The notes: a model not told the origin generated them from the sequence alone. A stretch of DNA of 64,000 nucleotides from Blastobasis lacticolella (GCA_905147135.1 LR990048.1:14306563-14370562), one strand, 5' to 3'. Shown: positions 21,188 to 32,397, counted from the first letter of the stretch. A program made the numbers and translations.

Positions 21188-21448
21188 GTATTTTACTCTG
21201 CCGATCACCACCCGACCAAATAAAACGATTGAGTTAATTTTTTTTAAATGCCTATTAGTGACATTTTTCCCTGCACATGGCCTCACCAATTTACGATTCA
21301 TCTCTGACTGAACAAGATAATATCTTACAATAACGAAGAGACGTATGCTGAAACATAAAACCGTCGCTCCATGGTCTGGGCGCTTGCGCACCGCAAAAAA
21401 TGGCCAAAAAATTAAATTATCCGTGAGAATGACTTTCACTAACCACAA
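21188..21448. repeat. Unclassified repeat-like segment
   Basis: Begins with TTTTACTCTGCCGATCACCA, an echo of the family C right end (TTCTACTCTGCCGGACACCA), then carries ATTAGTGACATTTTTCCCTG, shared with 18436-18461. A 103-codon minus-strand frame crosses it without a recognised motif. It is probably transposon debris of an unresolved family. Confidence 0.35.
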
Positions 21449-21717
21449 TCATGCCTAATAGAGTCGCCGGAAACTTCATTCAAAGTATACAAAACGTTCT
21501 TCGAGTCGTTTTTTATGTTCGCTGTAACGAAACGACTGTTAATGTGATATGTTTGCGGGGCGTGATTGATGAAGTATCTTGTCAAGGATTTCCTGTAGGA
21601 AAGCGGCGTTTTAGAAAGGCTTCGCACCTGGGCTTTTTACAAATTGGCGGTGCAAGCTCTGGGCAGAGTTTAGAATCGACCCTTATTTTCACATAACGAC
21701 ACAAATACACTATTTTC

Positions 21718-21962
21718 AACACTGGCCGTGTGGTAACCGACAGAGTAGAATAGCATCTGAGCACCAACCCCTTAGGTACTCGCGGATGTCGTACAAGGCA
21801 AGGGTCAGGAGGCAAAATATCTAGAGTCTCCGTATGCTGGAAGGCAACTTTTCCATTGTTATATTTATAAAAGCGTGCCAAGCGTGGAGATTACGGCAAT
21901 AACCACCCCTTTCGTGGGAGAGGCTCTAGGTACTGTAGTGTACTGTTTTGGGCTGTGAAGCC
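21718..21962 (-). repeat. Interspersed repeat family C, minus strand
   Basis: In inverse order it shows ACTGGCCGTGTGGTAACCGA, AGTAGAATAGCATCTGAGCA, a CGTGCCAAGCGTGGAGATTA block and CGTGGGAGAGGCTCTAGGTA. It corresponds block for block to 16497-16765. Confidence 0.75.
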
Positions 21963-23654
21963 GTAGGTCCAGCTGTGGACTGTCAGCGATGCTGAAGATG
22001 TTGACGGCGCAATAAGCATCCCAGAAACGTGCATTTATGAACATAGAAATAGTCAAACGCAATAAATTCACAAATAGTGTAGCTTATTTTGCTTCGTTGT
22101 TTTTAGGCTGTTAGTCTTATGGATACAGTTCTTCTAGAAGGACCAGTGGACTGGACGTCTTTTAGGAGCACTACACATGGAAGATTGTTAACTAAAATTG
22201 TACATAGCAGTAAATAATAAGCTCGAAAATATTGTTAATTAACAACAGCCGGGGTCGTAATTTGACTGTTCTTTGACATCAGGTACATTCGTAACAACGA
22301 ATCATGAGTCAACAATTACCAGAATAGACTGTATTGCGTCTACCAGCATCAACAAAAACAGTAGAATTATACTTATCACATAATTATATTCATCACACAA
22401 TTATACTTATCCCTTTAATAGGCCTAACAATAAGACGTAACAACGCGTCGCCTACAGTAAGCAGTAAGTAATATCATAGGCAAGAAAATTACTTGTTGCC
22501 TACTTGACTAATAGCTTCAACCAATTTAGTGGTTTAAACCACGAACTCCCATTCTTAACAAAGACGCGATAGGGCCACGCCCACTGCCTTCTCGTTATTA
22601 TATCGCGTATCTCGTTACAAAGTGATTTATAAACATTTATTAACTCATTGCGTCGTTTATCGTAACTCAGTTCGATGGTGATTCGTTATTAATCCATTTA
22701 TAGTTCAATTAACTGGTGGTAATAAAGCGACTAAGGCAACAGTATGAAAGTATCCGAGCGATGGGTTGGCAGTAGTAAACGGTAGTTAGAACTTCCAACG
22801 GTTTTGTTCATTCATCATTCAACAGACCACTGGTGGACGCTGTTGTAGTGTTTTGGTTAAGTTATTAATTACACTGGACTTATAGGAAATATAAGTAGCT
22901 GTTCTGCTAAGGACTATAATGAATCTGTGGAGTTAGAAATTACAAGTCAACCTTTTTTATAATACTATCCATAATACCTTCTATTTTTACGTGCAGCAGT
23001 AGTGATAAATAACATTGTTGTGATCTATTTTGGAAGCTAATTTCTCATCTAAGAATTGACCAATATATGACCTTATGACCATGTCAGTTGTGCACGACAT
23101 GATCATAAGGTTTTGTTATAAAACATTAAAAATATTTTCAAATTGGTGGAAATGTAAATATAGTTATAAATCTAAGAGAAACCGTGTACCTACCTACTAT
23201 TAGTACGATGAATATCTTGTATCACCAATGACTATCTAATAGTGTCAACTTAGCCCAATAGCAAAACTCGCAGTGGCATGGCAAATTCTCACTTAGTTGT
23301 GATAAGCCGGGGGCGAGGCATGTTTGACTAGGATCAGTGAAAGCTCTTTACTGTTTTACTGTTTGCACGTGCTTAGGGAAAAAGCTTTGAAAAGTTTATT
23401 ACTTGCTAGAGGAATTCAAAATGGAAGCCCTTTATAAGAAACTGCATAACCTACACATTATGCGCGATTTTCCTCCATGAATGCCGATATAAAGAAGGGC
23501 TTTATTATCTTTGTTCAAATCGCGTGCTACGTGCTATGCATAAGTAAATACATAATATTTCTCATATTGTTAACCTCACTGCTTAGACTTTTAGTAGTGT
23601 AGTTGCCCACTGTAGCTTTCATGTGTATTTTAATATGAATGAGATAATTTGAAT
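21963..23654. other. No supported gene or clear repeat
   Basis: 1.7 kb of mixed DNA. A dyad near 23068-23110 (TGACCTTATGACCATGTCAG with a later ACATGATCATAAGG) is the only local structure noted. Confidence 0.4.
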
Positions 23655-24060
23655 TGGAAGGTCTCTGTCGCAGAGCATCAAATTCAAAATAATTGTAATC
23701 ACGTTATCGGCCATATTGTCGAAATCATAGATGCGGTGATGTGCGGAGCTACGCGACTCGGTCAAGTACATAACTACTACATCCGTGGCAGCTTTGGCGT
23801 TAAGGATATCGCAGATAAGATAGAGGAGGCTCGCCTGCGCTGGTTTGGTCATGTGTTGCGTAAGCCCCAGGGATATATGGGAATTGGGCCCAAAACCTAC
23901 CGGTATCTGGAAAGAGGCACCATGGGGGACCAAGAAGTGATGGAAGACATCGTTGTGTCGGGTGCGAGGGCCAACAGCTTACGTCGTAAGGATGCCGAAA
24001 ATCGGGCGAAGTGGAGTTGAATGAGAAGGATACCTGACCCTGGCGGGATAAGCGCTAGGA
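23655..24060 (+). pseudogene. RTE-like LINE reverse-transcriptase C-terminal remnant
   Basis: The open frame ending at 24020 includes IRGSFGVKDIADKIEEARLR followed by WFGHVLRK and, later, NSLRRKDAENRAKW. This is the characteristic C-terminal region of RTE-type and related non-LTR proteins (R-RW-GHV-R, then the D-A-DRA-W block). The match is at the level of motifs, and sequence downstream still encodes RRIPDPGG after a stop. The element is truncated on the 5' side: nothing upstream encodes the catalytic reverse-transcriptase core. Shorter relatives: 10725, 48755, 51348 (minus), 62636 (minus). Confidence 0.75.
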
Positions 24061-24515
24061 CGATGAGGATGATTGTCGGTGATTGATTTTTCCACATATT
24101 ATGCTGTGCCAGCAGCATACGAGGAGGTTAGGTTTTGGAACAAAATACTGACACTGCATCAATCTGTCTGTTTAAATTACCACGATTCGCTCGTGTCTGG
24201 GGTGATACAAACAAAAGACTGCGCCGTCTTAGGACTTCATCTAATTTGGGGTAATGGCACGGAGATTTTTCCAGTATTAAGTAGCATTCAGTAAAAATTT
24301 TAAAATATAATAGATATGGTCACGGTGTTACTGTGGTTGGTTAAAGCTGACAAGGGTCTTAGACTGGTCTTATATTTTATCAAATTTAATATACGAAGTA
24401 AATGGCTGGTGACAGGTGGACCAGACGCCATGTGCAAGACGTTTGTGCCTTCCTTGGCAAAAAAGGAATAGCTAAGAATACATTCCAAATTGTATCCATG
24501 AAACAATAATGACAA
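24061..24515. other. Probable transposon-derived DNA, unclassified
   Basis: Words such as CTAATTTGGGGTAATGGCAC at 24241 and AAAAGACTGCGCC at 24212 reappear at 24688 and 24825, so this region and the next one share debris from one element. Frames of 71-73 codons on either strand are not recognisable. Confidence 0.35.
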
Positions 24516-24737
24516 TTATCTTCTATTTAAAATGTAGCTTAAGACAAGAGAGTAATTACATAATAAAGGGTTGGGACCTAAATTGCATCCTTGAGGTACA
24601 CCGTTACAATTTAACCTTAGCGAGCACGGCTCGGCTTCCCCGGTAGTTTTGAACAGCTGATGGCTGTCACCCGCCGAAGCATACGCTAATTTGGGGTAAT
24701 GCCTCAGGAAATTTCCCCATTTCATTCTAATTTCCAT
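24516..24737 (-). pseudogene. Non-LTR reverse-transcriptase core fragment
   Basis: The minus-strand frame contains LNCNGVPQGCNLGPNPLLCN, a close version of the G-VPQGS-LGP-LF reverse-transcriptase motif of Jockey/CR1-type retrotransposons. Upstream residues (HQLFKTTGEAEP) do not align well and the catalytic F/YADD box is not visible, so it is a short relic. Its strand is opposite to the RTE tail at 23655, so the two come from different insertions. Confidence 0.55.
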
Positions 24738-25064
24738 AGCATCAGATGGTTAAAGTTATCCGCTCCAGTGCTAATAGGCTATTGTTAAAACGTGTTCTTA
24801 TCTTTTTCAGATCGCCAACTAACTGTGGTGAGAAGACTGCGCCTAAAAGACTTTCGGTACGCATTTCGGTTAACTGGGTATCTGGGTATGGTTTAATTGG
24901 AATTTGTGGGTGGATTAAGAGCTTGGGAAGAGAAATTAGTATAATTATAGCGTTTAAGACTGTCCTATAATGGTGGTAGCATTGTTCTTTTCTTCTTCAC
25001 GTTTAGGTTAGAGGGTGACTAGGTCATCGATGACTTTACATAATTATTTCAAAGCACATTGCAG
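24738..25064. other. Probable transposon debris
   Basis: Contains AAGACTGCGCCTAAAAGACT and CATTTCGGTTAACTGGGTAT, partly echoing 24212-24260. No gene is supported; the 74-codon plus-strand frame has no recognised domain. Confidence 0.35.
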
Positions 25065-25280
25065 AGCTCATGAATCTATACTAAAATTATAAAGAGGAAT
25101 GATTTTATTGTATGTTTGTTTTTAAAGGATAAAAAAAAAGTACTTACCGATTTTAAATTGTTTCTCCAGTAGAAATCTACATTATCAACGAGTAACATAG
25201 GCTATAGTTTTTTCCGAAACTCAACGTGGTTCCCGAATTTTACGGGGACGAAATCGCAGGCAATAAAATCTAGTAAAAAA
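25065..25280 (-). mobile_element. Interspersed repeat family L, minus strand
   Basis: From CTATACTAAAATTATAAAGA through AACATAGGCTATAGTTTTTT and TTCCCGAATTTTACGGGGAC to CGAAATCGCAGGCAATA. On the minus strand this is the typical order: head TGCGATTTCG, a central AAACTATAGCCTATGTTA block and a TTTATAATTTTAGTAT tail. Confidence 0.7.
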
Positions 25281-25483
25281 TATGGATTTCTCCTAGTTAC
25301 TGCTAATGAATGAAATGCTATATTGCCTACAGGACATTATTACAAAGCTTCATCAATTGCCTGTCTGTCAGTGTAATTATTATGTCGCTTGAAACTAACT
25401 CGTTACGCTTTTTAATCAATTAAATTCTATCTATTCAAAGCAGCTTTGACGTCCAAATAAGCGTTTACATTTAACACATTAAA

Positions 25484-25681
25484 GGCCTTGCCACATACAA
25501 AGCTCGGCGCGAGCGCGGTGCGATATTTGCTAGGCAACCATCGCGCGGCGCGATAGTTGCTAGGCAACCATCGCGCGGCGCGTTATTTGCTAGGCAACCA
25601 TCGCGCGGCGCGATGGTTGCCTAGCAAATATCGCACCGCGCTCACGCCGCGCTCGCGCCGAGCTTTGTATGTGGCAAGGCC
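25484..25681. mobile_element. 198-bp inverted-repeat MITE with three 30-bp units
   Basis: The ends GGCCTTGCCACATACAAAGC and GCTTTGTATGTGGCAAGGCC are exact inverted copies. The inverted similarity runs on through CTCGGCGCGAGCGCGG to GGTGCGATATTTGCTAGGCA, with an 11-nt duplication (GCGGCGTGAGC in inverse) only in the right arm. Between the arms lie three direct 30-bp units at 25521, 25551 and 25581, each with TTGCTAGGCAACCATCGCGC. The GTTGCTAGGCAAC at 25556-25568 fits the RFX X-box consensus GYTRYY-N-RRHRAC exactly; the other units differ at one base. It has no coding capacity. Flanks share ATTA in inverted orientation, but no clear target duplication is seen. Confidence 0.8.
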
Positions 25682-25945
25682 ATAATTGTACGCGGTTGCC
25701 ATTTCCGATTCAGACTTTCATCAATCTTTACAACATTGACTTATGCAACTTTAATAAGCAGTTCAATCGATAACTGCTAACTAACAGTATCACGTTTCAC
25801 GATTGATTGATCAGAAGCAGAAGGTTTTTTTCGGCTACTTTTATTTTTCTATGACGTTGAAATTGACAGTTACCGAAGTATCTATTTTCTTTATAACTTT
25901 ATCATAATTTGTTTTACGTATATTGTAATACCTATTTTTTTATGC

Positions 25946-26077
25946 TGTTAGTGACAAACAAGTTGACAGCCCATCTGTTGGTAAGTGATAACTGTCGCTC
26001 ATAACATCTACAATTCATACATTTAGGTTGCAGGTAAAACAGAACCGCAGGTGTGTTGTCACTGTAAGGACTAAGAT
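25946..26077 (+). repeat. Interspersed repeat family G, 5' half
   Basis: GTTAGTGACAAACAAGTTGA, CATCTGTTGGTAAGTGATAA, ACATCTACAATTCATACATT and GTGTGTTGTCACTGTAAGGA follow the order of the 15132 copy, which then continues another 130 bp. This copy is truncated. Confidence 0.6.
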
Positions 26078-28904
26078 GAAATTTCGCAATAAATAAAATT
26101 TAGTCTTTCATATAAAAACGTTGATAAAATATTTACATATTCAGTCCAAAACATATTTTCGCTTCGGCCCGTCTGCTGTAAAGAAATCCCAAAATAACTT
26201 ATTGCTCTCAACCATGACCCTTAGCAGTAATGGAATGCCACACAAAACGACCCTACAAATGTATGTGTGAGCATTCCCAAACGTAACGGTGATCATACTA
26301 ATGATATAGTCATAGTAACGCTATTACATCTGACGAGTGTTCTGGAAACATCAGTCAAACTGCTCCCATACGGCCTGTCAGAAGGTGCGTGTATATTTTT
26401 AAACGATATAATGTAAGATCAAGCAGTATACAGGTTGGTAGCCTAAAATGAAAATATTGCATTGGTGAAACCTTTGGTGTTGCTAATGTCATGCCATTTG
26501 GTGGCCCGCACGCCTGTTTACTTGCCGGACTTATGACATAAAAAAATGAAATAAAAATTATTTTAACTTTAGTCTATGATTTCGTAAACGCTACAGTTTA
26601 TCTAGGTACTTACTTTTCACTTGTTTTCTCTTGTTTGAAATTTTGCAATAAATATATATCACTATTCAATAATGTAAGTATTCAAAACTGTACAATTTTT
26701 GCACTAACCATGTTTCAGAACTTATTGATTAAATACCATGAAATTAGAATGCTAGTCAAGTTTTTTGGCAATTTATATGCGAAATCATATAAAGGTAAAT
26801 ACATGGCTATGATAGTAAATTATTTTCATACTGTATTTGTACAGAATGCTTAGTCGCATTCCCTTCGATTCAAATTACTTCGAGTAATTAGGTGGTTCTT
26901 CTAATGGCCGTATCGGCTATTTTTTTTATTAAACAAGAAGTCTAAGTTAAAAGTGTTCGAAAGGTGAAATTATGTTTAAACAAATAAAAAATCGGCTAAC
27001 ATGGTGATGGTTTTTATTTTGTATTATTTTACTTGTAAGGAACACAAACAGCTTCAATAACAATGATTGGTGTAAACAGAGCCATTACGAGGTACGTTAA
27101 TATTGATGATGAAATTAAAAAATTAAAAGCGAAAACCCCACGGCAATTATGACAAGTGTTCGAAAAAAAATAAGCTTAAAAGTACATAAAAAAATCCATA
27201 TTAAAGTGCCACGCTAGGCGTACAATATGACAATATACAGAGTATAGCAATTGTCCCAAAAGGAACTTGAATAACCAGCATCTTATTTAGTCCTGTCTTG
27301 ATTGTGGGGACCACCCTCCAATTTGATTTTAATTCCTTTCTTTATATGACATCATTGTTAGGCTTCCGCGTAGGTACGCATTCCATTTGTATTATGTCTT
27401 TCCTATTCCAACTATTACTGTTGCCAAATACATTATGAGCTTTAGTGTCAATAATTTCTAGCATTAAACTATGTCCGGACAATAAAAAACCTGTTTTATT
27501 GGAAGTCACTTAAATATATTCATAAAATCTTGCTGTTTAGGTAAAAAGACAGATATTGATATTCGTGAGGCTTATAACTATAACTAATCCCATAATATGT
27601 ATTATTTATCCAAAGGTACGTCATTGTGTCTATTCGTTGAGTGATTTTATAATTTTTATGGCGCCGATTTTACAGTGAGAGTTCTGCGTTCTACACACAA
27701 ATTTTGATTACCTAAAATAGTTTAGGTATCGAACTAATCGAATTGTTTTCTTTTTTTTAAGTTGAAATCAAATATTTCATTATTATTATTATTTGTTTTA
27801 ACTGTCTATTTCCTTTTGAAAAAGCTTAATTTTATTGCAAAATTGTGAAATAATTGCCACTTATCTGTTCGTCGATTGTAATAAAAGTTATTACACTTGA
27901 TCCAGGAGTCAATTTTTCATTTTCTCACATTACAACCGCCCTGGAACTGGCTTTGTGTGTTTAATGGCCGTTCGTATCTACGAAGCGCTATCTACAGATT
28001 AATTACTGAAGATGACCGAGTAGGCTGTTTGCAGCCACGTCCATTACCTCGCTGTAATCATGAGAAATGAAAACTCTTAATACCAATAATAACGTTCAGA
28101 ATACAGCGCTCAGAGAGACATAAACTTGTGATCAGTTTTCGCATTGCGCTAGCAAATTGATGACTGATATATGACTAGTCTTCTGTGCGACTTCGTTACG
28201 TAAATTGTCTTTGAATGAATTTACATTAACATTTCTGAAGCTGTGTCTCTTTGATGGTTCTCTGAATTCCGGCAGTTATGATCTGTATTTTGGTAAAGCG
28301 TTATACTCTGCGGAAGGTTTAAGCGGTGAAGTGTTAAACAACCAAAAATCTGACAAAGATTTTCCAGCAGGAAAGATTTTCCAGATTGTAAAAAATAGTT
28401 GGCAAAAAATGAGAGCGCTCTTACGATTACCAGTCCGAGGTTGCCATCAAGAACTTCCGCCTCAAAGGTCATCATAATATATTATATGGTCTGCCCATTG
28501 CTAATTCAGTTTTGCAATCCTAAAAGGTGCAGTGACTTAAATTCTGTAACGGATTTTGCATATCTCTATTTGATTTCAATTCGTTGGAGAAATTCTGAGA
28601 ATATCATCATAGCTCCTCTTTTCATTGCACTGTGAGTGCTTTTGAGCTTTCTAATGTAGCCTTTAGTAAGGTATCACGTTAACACTTAAAGATTTTCGCC
28701 TTCATAAACTGAATTATTTTGGGCTATATTGGCTGCCCATAGGCTGACCGTTTCCGCGATATGTCAACTAGATGTGATGTCTTTCACGAAATTGCATGTG
28801 GCGCACTGAAAACCAGCGCCACTGCGTCAGCCGTAGCATTATGCTGTGTGCGGCACATTGCAAATCTACATGGCACGGCTAATGACTATTGGCTCTTTTT
28901 AAGA
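26078..28904. other. AT-rich non-repetitive DNA, no supported gene
   Basis: 2.8 kb with no clear repeat. Overlapping frames of 84-90 codons on both strands at 28205-28477 do not match any family I know. A part at 27940-28110 (CTGGCTTTGTGTGTTTAATG, GATTAATTACTGAAGATGAC, ACCTCGCTGTAATCATGAG) has the look of a preserved regulatory island. Confidence 0.35.
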
Positions 28905-28997
28905 TTTTTTGTTTGTTTTTCTCCTTTTGATATTGTCTTATATGTTTCGTGCTTTGGAAGTAAGTGCAATAAACATATTTTACTTTACTTTACATAC
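28905..28997 (+). mobile_element. LINE 3' end with (CTTTA)n tail
   Basis: Ends GTGCAATAAACATATTTTAC, then TTTACTTTAC. The same terminus appears at 32300-32397 (GTGGAATAAACATATTTTAC). AATAAA plus a short tandem tail is typical of truncated non-LTR retrotransposon 3' ends. Confidence 0.6.
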
Positions 28998-29047
28998 CTA
29001 ACTAACGGGTCTAGCCAACTACCACCAGCCAAAAAATTAATGATATT

Positions 29048-29081
29048 AATGCTGGCGACTACACACTGAGTCGCCAGCGTT
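29048..29081. repeat. Stem-loop with 13-bp arms
   Basis: AATGCTGGCGACT and AGTCGCCAGCGTT pair with a single G-T-type mismatch around the loop ACACACTG. The GC-rich stem contrasts with its AT-rich surroundings. It could be a MITE remnant or a structured site. Confidence 0.75.
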
Positions 29082-30479
29082 ATAAGGATAATATGGCACT
29101 TGATTGAGTATCAAGTATCAACTCTATCTGCTCCTAAACAGAACAGGGCTTCGATTCTGGTACGGAAAACGTCTCAATTGCAGTAACATTACAATTGCAT
29201 CGCATGTCAAACGTGTGATTGTTATTCAAATGACAGATGTTGAGTTGCAACTTTCATGTGTTCGAACTTTTCCACAATTCGTTTTCTGGTACTTTAGTTG
29301 CATTATTGTTTTATATGGCTGTTGGTTCTCCAATAAATAAATAAATTACTAAGATGCGCCTTTCTTAGTTGTCAAACTGCCTTCAATTCTGTCAACGAAA
29401 ACGTCTCAAAGATGGAACAATGATTTAACTACAATGATGCTGGGACTAACTCGATACCTCGACGTAGTTATAGTAACATAACAGTTACATTGCAACATAA
29501 TAACATCTGCATTGCACACCAGAATCGGTACCCTGGGGATGGTTGATACATTCACATTCGACTTAAGCTTCGTTTTAAGACCCGCGTGTTGAGAGACTAC
29601 TGAGATTTTCGAGTATTGTACTTAGTATAGTAGGAAAGATTATCATATTGACTTTGATCACAATATTCAATAATAGGTATCCCAACAATATTGGTACATA
29701 CTGGTACATAAACTGAATTTATCTACAGCTCCCTAAAAACGTCGTCTAAAGAGCTCTTGCGTCCTCATCCGACATCCAGCACACGCTTAAAAACTAGAAT
29801 TTCCCAGTGCCAGTCGTTCCTGAATATAATAGCGAGTCCATATCCCAGCGCTGGCCATAGTCGGTGTCTGGTGCGATTGTGCGAAACCGGTCGATGGTTG
29901 CCTATCGTGCGACTAGTACGGACTGCATTGTGCATTGAATAGGCCACGCATAGATTACTGCTTGCCTCCATGGTTATAATATAACCTGTTGTGACAATAC
30001 TGCAAGATTTATTTCCCTGAGAGTGAATCTCGAAATTTGTTTGCGAGCTGTGTTTGTTGAAAGCAGCTCGTCTGGCGATCTTTTTCCATTTCTGTGGAAT
30101 GCAAGGTTGAATATGTGGTTTTATAGTCTAGCTTAGAAATGAGTAAGCTCTTTCACCGTTTACGTGTTTCTGTATTGTTAATATAGTAAAATTAATAGTG
30201 AGCACGTTTTGATGTGCTTTCAAGCGGAGTGCATGTACCTATTCATACTCAAACTATATCAAACTCGTGATTGGGCTATTCAAGGAGTAAAAATTAGTAG
30301 TAGCTAGGCATTGGCTCCTGCATTTATGGCGGCTGACGAGACTAATGACCAAACGAATGTTCCTTATAAGTTAAAGGAGATGGAAAACTCGCCGCGTGAA
30401 AAGCAGCTTCATAATTTATGCGAACAACTGATCCGAAGAGCCAGATTGAACTATCTCAGTTATTAAGTAATTAATTGAA
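29082..30479. other. Non-repetitive DNA, no supported gene
   Basis: An 83-bp GC-richer patch around 29760-29940 has overlapping 61- and 68-codon frames on opposite strands, neither recognisable. Other parts are AT-rich without repeats. Confidence 0.4.
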
Positions 30480-30950
30480 GATTCAACGACAGCGATCGAT
30501 GGTCGTGGTAATTTGTACAAACGATATGGCCGTCGAAGCTCGCATTAATTATCTGTAAACGACACAAATGGACCAGCAACTAAATAGATGAGTAAAATTT
30601 ACCTAATTTATTTAAACTGCTGTAATAGGTATTGTATGTAGTCCTTTTGTGTTATGTTTAGATAGACCTCATGCTTACCCTCACGGCGCAGAGGAGTGTC
30701 TGCTGGGTGGAGGCTAAATGAAAGCCTAGGAGTACGCTTAGCTAGCTTCTGGTAGTCCGATAGTCTTTGACATATGTGGTATAGACATGTGTGGTTTTCC
30801 AGCATTTTGGAAGTTGTGCGTACTGCGTCGGAGGGCAAGAGCTAAACCAACGCAGCATGTAAATGAGCATAGATCTCAAATAATAATAAAAAAGAAATAG
30901 CGATTCTTGTGCATTTGTATTGTTTAAGGGTTTTCCAAAAATGCTTTAAA
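30480..30950. repeat. Diverged local duplication, unit 1
   Basis: Contains CGACAGCGATCGATGGTCGT, then ATGGCCGTCGAAGCTCGCAT, TAATTATCTGTAAACGACAC and, 310 bp further on, GCGATTCTTGTGCATTTGTA. The same blocks recur in the same order at 31142-31612. A GC-richer segment at about 30636-30850 is present only in this unit and looks like a separate insertion. Confidence 0.6.
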
Positions 30951-31141
30951 TAAGGTTTTGTGAAAAGAAACCCTCATATGCACCAAATGCTTCCATTCGA
31001 GATGCTTCTCAAACAATAACTAAAAATATAATATGCAAAAAGCGATGAAATACTAAAACTGTAATACGTCAGTTTTGCATAAGAAAAGCCACTGATCTCA
31101 GCTACGTTAAAGTAATTTAGTTATTAATTATCTAAACATTA

Positions 31142-31612
31142 TCCGACAACGATAAATAATCGGGCAATTAACGACATCGACATCAAAGCCAGCATTAATT
31201 GTCTATAAACAACGCTAATCTGATTAGTAGATGTATTTAATTAAAATGTTATTTAATGATACAGTAAACCTATTAACCATTCCACTTATTTAAAGACATG
31301 GGCCATATTTTTGATACGAACGGTTTTCAATTTTGATTATTGGCATGAAAAATTCGATATGTTTATGCATTATGCTGATTTATCTTATTCTTGAACCGTA
31401 CTTTTTCGATGTTGCTAATGTGATGGAAAAAATATTGAATTTTCCATACCGAAAACCAAAATTGAAAACCGTTCGAATCTAGGCGAGCGGTTCCAAAATA
31501 GAGCCCTTGGTTAGGAAATTCTTAGAAATTGAGTAAAAAGGATAGAACAACTGTTTTTTGGAGACAAATATCGATTCTTGTGCATTTGTGTAGTATTAGG
31601 GTTTGGCTAAAA
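31142..31612. repeat. Diverged local duplication, unit 2
   Basis: Blocks CGACAACGATAAATAATCGG, ACATCGACATCAAAGCCAGC, ATTAATTGTCTATAAACAAC and, after a MITE, TCGATTCTTGTGCATTTGTG parallel those of 30480-30950. The shared core around GCATTAATTRTCTRTAAACR carries homeodomain-like and forkhead-like words. The units are old, since spacers between blocks hardly align. Confidence 0.6.
31300..31506. mobile_element. MITE-like element F, copy 1
   Basis: A 19-bp perfect inverted pair, CGAACGGTTTTCAATTTTG (31318) and its complement near 31457-31475, lies inside outer ends GGGCCATATTTTTGATAC and GTTCCAAAATAGAGCCC. The outer right end matches that of copy 2. No coding capacity. Target duplication not identifiable. 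Confidence 0.6.
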
Positions 31613-31647
31613 TGAGAAGAAAGGAATCCTTAAATTATTATGCATCA

Positions 31648-31798
31648 GTGACCCTATTTTTTAAGCCGCTCGCTCTTACGCGAGCGCTTGCCTTCTACTG
31701 CTTGTCTTTATCTTTAACAACTTACCAAGAGTATAAAAGATATAGGTGGCACATTCGAGCGCTGTCCTGGACGCGAGCGGTTTCAAAAAATAGAGCCC
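31648..31798. mobile_element. MITE-like element F, copy 2
   Basis: Ends CCCTATTTTTTAAGCCGCTC and GAGCGGTTTCAAAAAATAGA (then GCCC) are imperfect inverted copies. Inside them CGCTCGCTCTTACGCGAGCG also folds. The right end matches that of 31300-31506, so the two belong to one family, inserted about 140 bp apart. The internal 97-codon frame is not meaningful. Confidence 0.65.
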
Positions 31799-32299
31799 GA
31801 GATGTTTCTTTCCAAATGGTAAATGAAAACGAATTTAGAAAACCAGTATCGATCGATCTAGTTATTGTGCGACTGTGTCTTACTATCAGTCCCTAAATTT
31901 AAAAATATGACAACAGCGTACTAGACATTTAATTATATTAGTGAAACCTAAAATGTCTAATATGTTTTACAATCAGTTGCTCTACAAACTTAATGAAATA
32001 AACTGCACCTAAGTTTAATTTTTTTAAAGACTGATGTTACTAGCCAATATTGGTTATTGCAATAGTACACAATATTTATCACCCATTAAGATAAGGTGTA
32101 AGTCAACTTTACAAGTTAATTTTAGCTTTAATAGCGGTATTAAAGATAAGATGGTATTATGATGTAAGTTATATTTGTAGAAAAATTATATATGTTCGTG
32201 TAATTAAAGTGTGGATTATTTTAAAGGTGATTAAGATGTGATCATGATTAATTTGTATTTAATTACTGGGTACTACAGTTCGGAGACTAGAAGCATTCG
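31799..32299. other. AT-rich DNA, no supported gene
   Basis: No repeat or coding signal recognised. Confidence 0.4.
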
Positions 32300-32397
32300 T
32301 ATTTTTTTTAAATATTTGTCTGTGTTTTCTTCTAAGAATATTTTTTTTCATTGTACCGTGTGTCTGAGTGGAATAAACATATTTTACTTTACTTTGT
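32300..32397 (+). mobile_element. LINE 3' end with (CTTTA)n tail
   Basis: TTTGTCTGTGTTTTCTTC, GTACCGTGTGTCTGAGTGGA and ATAAACATATTTTACTTTAC match 28905-28997 in order. A short plus-strand 3' end. Confidence 0.6.

Noticed and set aside
21137..21448. 103-codon minus-strand open frame
   Set aside because: It spans words shared with other repeat copies (18436, 16740) and has no known domain. It is likely transposon debris.
23649..24020. Possible host gene encoding a 123-residue protein
   Set aside because: The translation matches the C-terminal end of RTE-type retrotransposon proteins, is 5'-truncated, and has several degenerate relatives in the window.
25521..25610. CRISPR-like array of 30-bp repeats
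   Set aside because: The units are contiguous with no spacers and lie inside an inverted-repeat element of a eukaryotic genome.
29757..29971. Opposed 61- and 68-codon frames in a GC-richer patch
   Set aside because: I looked for transposase or reverse-transcriptase motifs and found none convincing.
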